In this document: one piece after another, positions 57,848 through 64,000 of the stretch
Numbering within the stretch: position 1 is the first letter of the stretch
How the letters are laid out: every line of letters starts with the position of its first letter
NCBI RefSeq assembly: GCF_001457475.1
Contig: NZ_LN831029.1
Location: forward strand, 4,092,001-4,156,000
Direction of reading: 5' to 3'
Source of the DNA: Achromobacter xylosoxidans
Lineage (GTDB): Bacteria; Pseudomonadota; Gammaproteobacteria; Burkholderiales; Burkholderiaceae_B
DNA length: 64,000 bases
Made by a program: the position numbers and the translations under genes
The notes under the pieces: generated by a model
What the model was told of the DNA's origin: nothing
Databases searched by the model: none
What the model saw: the letters and a program-made list of their open reading frames with translations, nothing else

Positions 57848-58153
57848 ATGAAACCCAAGATCCGCGTGCTGCGCGTCCAGCCGTCGTCGATGTCGGCCCG
57901 CTTCGCCTTCCTGGCGATCGCGCTGCGCTGGTCCTTGGGCGCGACGCCCCGGCCGGCGCGCCTGCGGATCGGCCCGCACGACCTGGCGCCGGTCGGTTCC
58001 GAGGCGGCGTTCTGGATGTTCGCGCTGCGCCACGCCCTGTCGGCGCAGTCGGTGCTGGTCACGCGGGGCGATTACTGGGACGTGGCGGCGTCGGTCGATG
58101 GCGACGTGATCCGCGCCTTCGGCCGCAAGTTTGCACTGCGCCAGTGCCTGTGA
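57848..58153 (+). CDS. Hypothetical protein
   Basis: 101 residues, strongly basic (RVLRVQPSSMSARF..RWSLGATPRPARLRIG). No family recognised. Position and length are plausible, but homologs would need checking. Confidence 0.5.
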   Translation: MKPKIRVLRVQPSSMSARFAFLAIALRWSLGATPRPARLRIGPHDLAPVGSEAAFWMFALRHALSAQSVLVTRGDYWDVAASVDGDVIRAFGRKFALRQCL

Positions 58154-58176
58154 AACAAGGCGATTGGCGCGGGCGG

Positions 58177-58485
58177 CTAGAACTCGGGCAGGTCGAACAC
58201 CGTATGCAGGGTGGAACTGGGCGCCGGCACGGAAGCCAGATGCTCGCGGCCGTCCTCGTCGGTCAGCACCCGCACCGGGCGCGAAGCCACTGACAGGCCG
58301 TCCACGCTGACGACGGTCTCGACGTCGGCGCCGGCCTTGATGGCTTCGATCACTTCGGAAGCCGCCGCGGTCACGGGTTCGCTGACCCAACCGGGCACGC
58401 CGCGCTCGGCCAGCCCCCAGCGCACGTAGGCGACATGGCCGGTAACGGCTTCTTTACGAACGGCGACGATCGCGTAAAACGACAT
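58177..58485 (-). CDS. Hypothetical protein
   Basis: 102 residues, MSFYAIVAVRKEAVTGHVAYVRWGL start and a beta-strand/turn pattern (SRPVRVLTDEDGREHLASVPAPSSTLHTVFDLPEF). It may be a conserved protein of this lineage; no known domain. Confidence 0.6.
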   Translation of the reverse strand: MSFYAIVAVRKEAVTGHVAYVRWGLAERGVPGWVSEPVTAAASEVIEAIKAGADVETVVSVDGLSVASRPVRVLTDEDGREHLASVPAPSSTLHTVFDLPEF

Positions 58486-58551
58486 CCGGGCCTCCCTCAG
58501 GTTTGGTGGCCCGGATCGTATAACAACTTGGCTGATTCGCGATGACAGCCG

Positions 58552-59628
<1,077 letters not shown>

Positions 59629-59645
59629 TTACGACGACCTGATTC

Positions 59646-60605
59646 ATGGACACCGACACCCTGTCCCGCCGACTCGAATTCCTGCGGCAAGCCGAGAAGC
59701 TCAAGGACGTGCTGCGCAGCGCCCGCAGTTCGGGCGGACGCCAGGAAAGCACCGCCGAACACACCTGGCGCCTCTGCCTCATGGCCATGATGCTGGAGGA
59801 AGACCTGGCGGACCTGGATTTCACCCGCATCCTGCGCCTGTGCGTGATCCATGACCTGGGCGAAGCCATCCACGGCGACATTCCGGCGACGCAACAGTCC
59901 CCCGGCGCCGGCAAGGGCGCCCAGGAACGGCTGGACCTGCTGCAACTGGCCAGCCCGCTCGATGCCCCGGCGCGCGACCGGTTGCTGGCGTTGTGGGACG
60001 ACTACGAGAATGCCGCCTCGCCCGAAGCCCGCGCCGTCAAGGCCATGGACAAGCTGGAGACGCTGCTGCAACATAACCAGGGCGCCAACGCGCCGGACTT
60101 CGACTACGCGTTCAACCTGGACTACGGCCGCAAGCACACCGATGCCCTGCCGCTGTTCCGCGAGATCCGCCGGCTGCTGGATGCCGATACCGAAGCGCGC
60201 ATCCGCCAGCAGGCCGCCGAACGCGCCGCGCGGCCCGCGCCCTCGCCGGCCGATGTCGTGCAGCGCCAGCTGGACGCCTACAATGCGCGGGACATCGACG
60301 CCTTCATGCCGGCATGGGCGCAGGACTGCGAGTATTACGCGTTCCCCGGCACCCTGCTGGCGCGTGGCAGCGCCCAGGTCCGCGAACGTCACCTCGAACG
60401 TTTCAAGGAACCCGATCTGCACGGCAGGCTGGTCCATCGCATGGTCAACGGCGACATGGTGGTGGACCAGGAAGTCGTCACCCGCAACTTCGCCGACGGC
60501 CGCGGTGAAGTCGACGTCGTCGCGATCTACGAAGTGCGCGACGGCCAGATCGCCAAGGCCTGGTTCAGGCTGGGCGCGCCGCGACTGCACGGCGGGCCCG
60601 CATAG
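59646..60605 (+). CDS. HD-domain phosphohydrolase fused to a SnoaL-like domain
   Basis: 319 residues. Residues 1-185 form an HD domain of the YfbR/5'-nucleotidase type, with His39, His69-Asp70 (VIHDLGEAIHGDIP) and Asp135 as the metal ligands. Residues 202-310 are a SnoaL/NTF2-like domain (VVQRQLDAYNARDIDAFMPAWAQDCEYYAFPG). The first module probably removes phosphate from nucleotides; the second may bind a small ligand. The fusion is unusual to me. It precedes the DUF1444-like gene by 23 bases. Confidence 0.8.
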   Translation: MDTDTLSRRLEFLRQAEKLKDVLRSARSSGGRQESTAEHTWRLCLMAMMLEEDLADLDFTRILRLCVIHDLGEAIHGDIPATQQSPGAGKGAQERLDLLQLASPLDAPARDRLLALWDDYENAASPEARAVKAMDKLETLLQHNQGANAPDFDYAFNLDYGRKHTDALPLFREIRRLLDADTEARIRQQAAERAARPAPSPADVVQRQLDAYNARDIDAFMPAWAQDCEYYAFPGTLLARGSAQVRERHLERFKEPDLHGRLVHRMVNGDMVVDQEVVTRNFADGRGEVDVVAIYEVRDGQIAKAWFRLGAPRLHGGPA

Positions 60606-60628
60606 CGGCCGCAAGGCCCGGGAAAAGC

Positions 60629-61846
60629 ATGGGATTACTCGACTCGCTGTTCCGGCGCAAGCCCACGCAAGACCAGTTCGCCCGGCTTTTCATCGACGCC
60701 GTCCGACAGCGGGGCTACACCGGCACGCTGGACTACAAAGCGGATGAATTCCGGCTGCTTCACGGCGAAGGCTCGTACTTCAACCTGCACAACGCCTATA
60801 ACGCCTATTGCGAAGCCCGAAGCGGCCAGCGCCAGGGCGCGTTGCAGGGCTATGTCTCGACCCTGCTGACCAGCGACCAGACCAGGCCGGCCTCGCTGGC
60901 CGAGGCCCGCCCGCTGCTGCGGCCGGTGATCCGGGCCCGGGCCATGATCGAGGCGATCCGCATGCACCACCTGCGCACGGACGGCAACGACACCGACTTC
61001 CGCCCCGCCCTGCGGCCGTTCGGCGACGACTGCGTGGTGCTGCTGGCGCTGGACCATCCGGAATCCATCGCCACGCTCACCAACGGCCCCGATGCCGACT
61101 GGGGCCTGTCGTTCGAGCAGTCGCTGGCCATCGCCATCGACAACCTGCGTGACTCGGCCGACCACTTCGTGGAAGTGGCGCCGGGCGTGCATGGCGGGGC
61201 CTGGGAAGACGGCTACGACATCAGCCGCGCGCTGCTGCCGGACATGCTGGAACGCGTCGCGGTCCGCGGGCGTCCGGTGTTCATGATGCCCACGCGGGAT
61301 CTGTTACTGGTCAGCGGCGACAACGACGACGCCGGCCTGTTGAAGATGATGGAACTGAGCCAGCAGGTGGTGGCCCACGGCCGCCCGGTGTCGCCATACA
61401 TGTACCACTATGGCGAAACCGGCGTCGAACGCTACCTGCCGCGCCAGGAGCGCATCATCCACCTGCAGGCGCACCTGGCGCGAGTGCTGGCGCAGGGCGA
61501 TTACGACGCGCAGAAGGAAGCGCTGGACCGCCTGCACGAGGAACGGGGCATCGATGTGTTCGTCGCCACCTACAATCTGTTCATGCAGAACGACGATTCC
61601 GCCACGTCGTTCTCGCTGGCGACCTGGACGCGCGGCGTGGACACCTCCCTGCCCAAGGTCGACCGGCTGGCGCTGGTGCGCCCGGAGGCCAACGACGATA
61701 TCGGCGAAGTGCGGGTTGTCAGCTGGGAGCAGGCGGCGCCGGTGCTGGCGCCGTTGCTCGAACCCGAAGATCTCTATCCGGCGCGCTACCGCACCCGGGG
61801 ATTTCCCAGCGACGCGCAATTGGCGCAATTGCCCGAAGCGGATTGA
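60629..61846 (+). CDS. DUF1444-like protein (YtpQ-like), possible
   Basis: 405 residues, mixed alpha/beta, no signal peptide or membrane segment. MGLLDSLFRRKPTQDQFARLFIDAVRQRG and a segment ending in FYNLHNAYNAYCEA-like YFNLHNAYNAYCEAR resemble the DUF1444 family. No catalytic residues can be assigned. It follows the HD/SnoaL gene by 23 bases, so they may be co-transcribed. Confidence 0.6.
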   Translation: MGLLDSLFRRKPTQDQFARLFIDAVRQRGYTGTLDYKADEFRLLHGEGSYFNLHNAYNAYCEARSGQRQGALQGYVSTLLTSDQTRPASLAEARPLLRPVIRARAMIEAIRMHHLRTDGNDTDFRPALRPFGDDCVVLLALDHPESIATLTNGPDADWGLSFEQSLAIAIDNLRDSADHFVEVAPGVHGGAWEDGYDISRALLPDMLERVAVRGRPVFMMPTRDLLLVSGDNDDAGLLKMMELSQQVVAHGRPVSPYMYHYGETGVERYLPRQERIIHLQAHLARVLAQGDYDAQKEALDRLHEERGIDVFVATYNLFMQNDDSATSFSLATWTRGVDTSLPKVDRLALVRPEANDDIGEVRVVSWEQAAPVLAPLLEPEDLYPARYRTRGFPSDAQLAQLPEAD

Positions 61847-61889
61847 GCGCAACCGGACGGTCGACCCGTCCGGCGGGCGCATCATCACC

Positions 61890-62600
61890 TCAGGGCTGCG
61901 CTTCCGATTGGCTCACCAGGCGATAGGCGATCGCGCCGATGATCGCGCCCACGATCGGCGCCACCCAGAACAGCCACAGCTGCTCCAGCGCCCAGCCGCC
62001 CACGAACAGCGCCGGGCCGGTCGAACGCGCCGGGTTGACCGAGGTGTTGGTGACCGGAATGCTGACCAGGTGGATCAGCGTCAACGCCAGGCCGATCGGA
62101 ATCGCGGCGAAGCCGGCCGGCGCGCGCTTGGAGGTCGCGCCCAGGATCACGAACAGGAAACCGGCCGTCATCACGACTTCGGTGACCAGCGCGGCAGCCA
62201 TCGAGTACTTGCCCGGCGAATAGGCGTCAAAGCCGTTGGCGGCGAAACGGCTGGCCTGCAGGTCGAAGCCCTGTTGGCCATTGGCGATCACCGCCAGCAC
62301 CGCGGCCGCGGCAATGGCGCCCAGCACCTGCGCCACCACGTAGGGCAGGATCTCGCGGGCGGGGAAACGCCCGCCGGCAACCAGGCCGACCGTGACCGCG
62401 GGATTGAAGTGCCCGCCCGAAATGTGGCCGACGGCGAACGCCATGGTCAGCACCGTCAGGCCGAACGCCAGCGCGACGCCGGCAAAGCCGATGCCCAGTT
62501 GCGGAAACCCCGCCGCCAGCACCGCCGCGCCGCAGCCGCCCAGCACCAGCCAGAAGGTGCCGAAGAATTCCGCGCCGCAGCGCTTGGATAGTGGGTACAT
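61890..62600 (-). CDS. aqpZ: Aquaporin Z
   Basis: 236 residues with six membrane helices and two NPA boxes, at 66-68 (GGHFNPAVT) and 189-191 (NTSVNPARS). The R after the second NPA and the neighbouring residues fit a water-selective aquaporin (AqpZ) rather than a glycerol facilitator, although nearby genes concern glycerol phosphate. Start ATG 62600. Confidence 0.92.
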   Translation of the reverse strand: MYPLSKRCGAEFFGTFWLVLGGCGAAVLAAGFPQLGIGFAGVALAFGLTVLTMAFAVGHISGGHFNPAVTVGLVAGGRFPAREILPYVVAQVLGAIAAAAVLAVIANGQQGFDLQASRFAANGFDAYSPGKYSMAAALVTEVVMTAGFLFVILGATSKRAPAGFAAIPIGLALTLIHLVSIPVTNTSVNPARSTGPALFVGGWALEQLWLFWVAPIVGAIIGAIAYRLVSQSEAQP

Positions 62601-62742
62601 GTTTCGCCCTCCGCGATTGAAAACGCGAAGGTAGCGCGGCGCGGGCGTTACGATTTCAAAGCAATGCAAATTCCGCGCGATTCTTGACGTTGCTTGACGA
62701 TGTCGGCCGGTATCGGGCCGGCCGGCGTCGCGCGAGCCCCGC

Positions 62743-63324
62743 TCATCGCGGCGTTCTGGGGTCCACGCTCCACAACGCGACGTCGCTGGTCGACACCGCC
62801 ACCGCGCCCTGGCGCAATGCGGCCGCCACGTCGGCCTGGTTGCAGACGAAGCCCGACGCCACGATCGGCGGCAGTGCCTTTAGGTCCTGCGGCGCCATGT
62901 GGGCCAGCATCGGCGCCGGCATGATCTGCACCAGGTTGGGATCGCTCTGCTCCAGCGCCTTGACGCTGCGCGGCCAGGTGGAGCGGTCGGTCACGAACAC
63001 CTTCTGCATCGTCACCATGCCGGCGCGGTTGGCGCGCTGGATGGTGGCCACACGGGTCGACACCAGGCTCGCCACGCCGATGTCCGCCAGGTATTCGACG
63101 CCGCCCTTGTCCTGCGACAGGCCTTCGCAGCTGTCGATATTGACGATGACGTACTTGCCCGCCCGGTTCAGGGCGGAGATCACCGGCGCAAGCCGGCGCA
63201 GCTCGACATTGGCGACGATGCCGATCTCGGCCACGCTGCCGACGAAGGCGTTGACCTGCTCCGGTCCGTAGAGCGTGGCAATGACCGGATGCCGCGCCAG
63301 GCATGCGCCGAGTGACCTGTCCAT
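62743..63324 (-). CDS. GlpP-family glycerol-3-phosphate-responsive antiterminator
   Basis: 193 residues of the GlpP family: [99 protein letters not shown]. In Firmicutes GlpP binds glycerol-3-phosphate and RNA to let polymerase pass the glp leader terminator. It lies one base from the FAD-oxidase gene, downstream on the same strand. Confidence 0.85.
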   Translation of the reverse strand: MDRSLGACLARHPVIATLYGPEQVNAFVGSVAEIGIVANVELRRLAPVISALNRAGKYVIVNIDSCEGLSQDKGGVEYLADIGVASLVSTRVATIQRANRAGMVTMQKVFVTDRSTWPRSVKALEQSDPNLVQIMPAPMLAHMAPQDLKALPPIVASGFVCNQADVAAALRQGAVAVSTSDVALWSVDPRTPR

Positions 63325-63325
63325 G

Positions 63326-64000
63326 TTATCGCCTGCCTTGATCGTAGGGGCCTTCGTCCGTCAGGCCGAGCTTGCCGGGGTTGAGGATATTGTGCGGATC
63401 CAGCGCCTGCTTGACGGCATGCAGCACGGCGAAGGCCGGCCCGAGCGATTCGCGCATGTAGGGCGAGCGCAGCAGGCCCACGCCATGGTGGTGGCTGAGC
63501 GCGGCATTGTATTTGATCAACACCGCGTTGGCCGCGTCCCAGGCGCGCCGATACCACTGTGCCCGCTCGTCGACCGCGACCTCGCCGCGCAGCGAAAAAT
63601 ACAGGCAGGCGCCATCGACGTAGGCATGCGACTGGTGCGCCGAACCGGCCAGCGTGCCGGGCACGGCATTGACCGCGGCAACCACCTCGTCGTAGATGGC
63701 GGACAGGTCGCTCCAGCGCCCCGCCATCTCCAGCGTGTCCGCCACGAAGCCGGGGCTGCGTTTGAAGCCTTCGGCGCTCTTGCCGGTCAGGTAGCGCGTA
63801 TCCAGCCAGCGCTCGAACACCTCATTGCCATCCAGCGCCACGCCGGATTCGCGGCAGACCTCTTCGCTGATGCCCATGACCGCGTCGACGATCGGGCGCG
63901 GCCCCTCGTCGGCCACCAGCAGCACGTTCAGGTCGGGCCGGTTGAACTGCACGCCGCTTTCCAGCGCGTCGTACAGTCGCAAGGCGGCGGGGTTGGCGCC
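63326..64000 (-). CDS. FAD-linked oxidase, alkyl-DHAP-synthase-like, C-terminal part (5' end outside window)
   Basis: The frame is open at the window edge; the upstream FAD-binding part is missing. The visible 225 residues are the C-terminal cap domain of the vanillyl-alcohol oxidase family. It ends in YNAALSHHHGVGLLRSPYMRE...VKQALDPHNILNPGKLG, and the SHHHG motif is typical of alkyldihydroxyacetone-phosphate synthase-like enzymes. One base separates the stop from the GlpP-like gene. Substrate unknown; a glycerol phosphate-related compound is plausible given GlpP. Confidence 0.85.
   Translation of the reverse strand, partial: GANPAALRLYDALESGVQFNRPDLNVLLVADEGPRPIVDAVMGISEEVCRESGVALDGNEVFERWLDTRYLTGKSAEGFKRSPGFVADTLEMAGRWSDLSAIYDEVVAAVNAVPGTLAGSAHQSHAYVDGACLYFSLRGEVAVDERAQWYRRAWDAANAVLIKYNAALSHHHGVGLLRSPYMRESLGPAFAVLHAVKQALDPHNILNPGKLGLTDEGPYDQGRR

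Overview
The window is GC-rich chromosomal DNA, with most third codon positions G or C. Gene content, protein sequences and synteny (isc operon, tig-clpP-clpX-lon, prfB/lysS, lolC-lolD, a dispersed CCCCCCGAGGGGGCG-type element) fit a betaproteobacterium of the Alcaligenaceae, closest in feel to Achromobacter or Bordetella. That assignment is inference; there is no rRNA in the window. No tRNA, rRNA, CRISPR array, prophage or insertion sequence was seen. Coding density is high and the window looks like core genome with several accessory metabolic modules.

Layout. 1-1.9 kb: the end of an OmpR-type response regulator and its CpxA-like sensor kinase. 1.9-4.8 kb (minus): TatD-type nuclease, LolD and LolC. 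4.9-7.5 kb: a conserved unknown overlapping recJ. 7.6-9.0 kb: MFS transporter. 9.2-12.7 kb: prfB with its programmed +1 frameshift, an SDR dehydrogenase, lysS. 13.1-16.8 kb: a MocR-type PLP regulator divergent from a BenE-like transporter and a PLP-homeostasis protein, with a perfect 20-bp palindrome between them. 16.9-26.3 kb: a tightly overlapping operon for uptake (liv-type ABC transporter), CoA activation and thiolysis of an unidentified acid, with a TetR regulator and a divergent enoyl-CoA hydratase. 26.4-29.6 kb: a TonB-dependent siderophore receptor with a Fur-like box, and a methylglyoxal-synthase protein made of two tandem domains, of which the first has lost its catalytic residues.

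29.7-35.3 kb (minus): complete isc operon iscR-iscS-iscU-iscA-hscB-hscA-fdx-iscX, with a type-1 IscR operator upstream and a terminator at the end. 35.4-40.4 kb: low-molecular-weight phosphatase, uvrB, aromatic/aspartate aminotransferase, and lexA behind a canonical LexA box. 40.5-46.6 kb (minus): protein quality control tig-clpP-clpX and lon, with a sigma-32-like promoter before lon. 46.7-51.9 kb: M48 protease, YqhA-like membrane protein, two cold-shock proteins with long leaders, a DUF924 protein and several small unknowns. 51.9-55.2 kb: a fold-III PLP D-hydroxyamino-acid dehydratase with a RidA partner, a divergent LysR regulator and a second, atypical RidA. 55.2-57.1 kb: a divergent MFS/TetR pair with three related palindromes between them. 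57.2-61.8 kb: small unknowns, kdsA, an HD-phosphohydrolase/SnoaL fusion and a DUF1444-like protein. 61.9-64.0 kb: aquaporin Z, a GlpP-like antiterminator and the 3' part of an alkyl-DHAP-synthase-like FAD oxidase, possibly a glycerol/glycerol-3-phosphate module that runs off the window.

PLP chemistry recurs: MocR regulator, PLPBP, D-amino-acid dehydratase, IscS, TyrB. The most unusual items are the tandem methylglyoxal synthase, the MocR/BenE/PLPBP module, the dehydratase/RidA coupling, the triple TetR operator and the GlpP/FAD-oxidase pair. Nothing in the window is a clearly new multi-gene system; these are the best leads.
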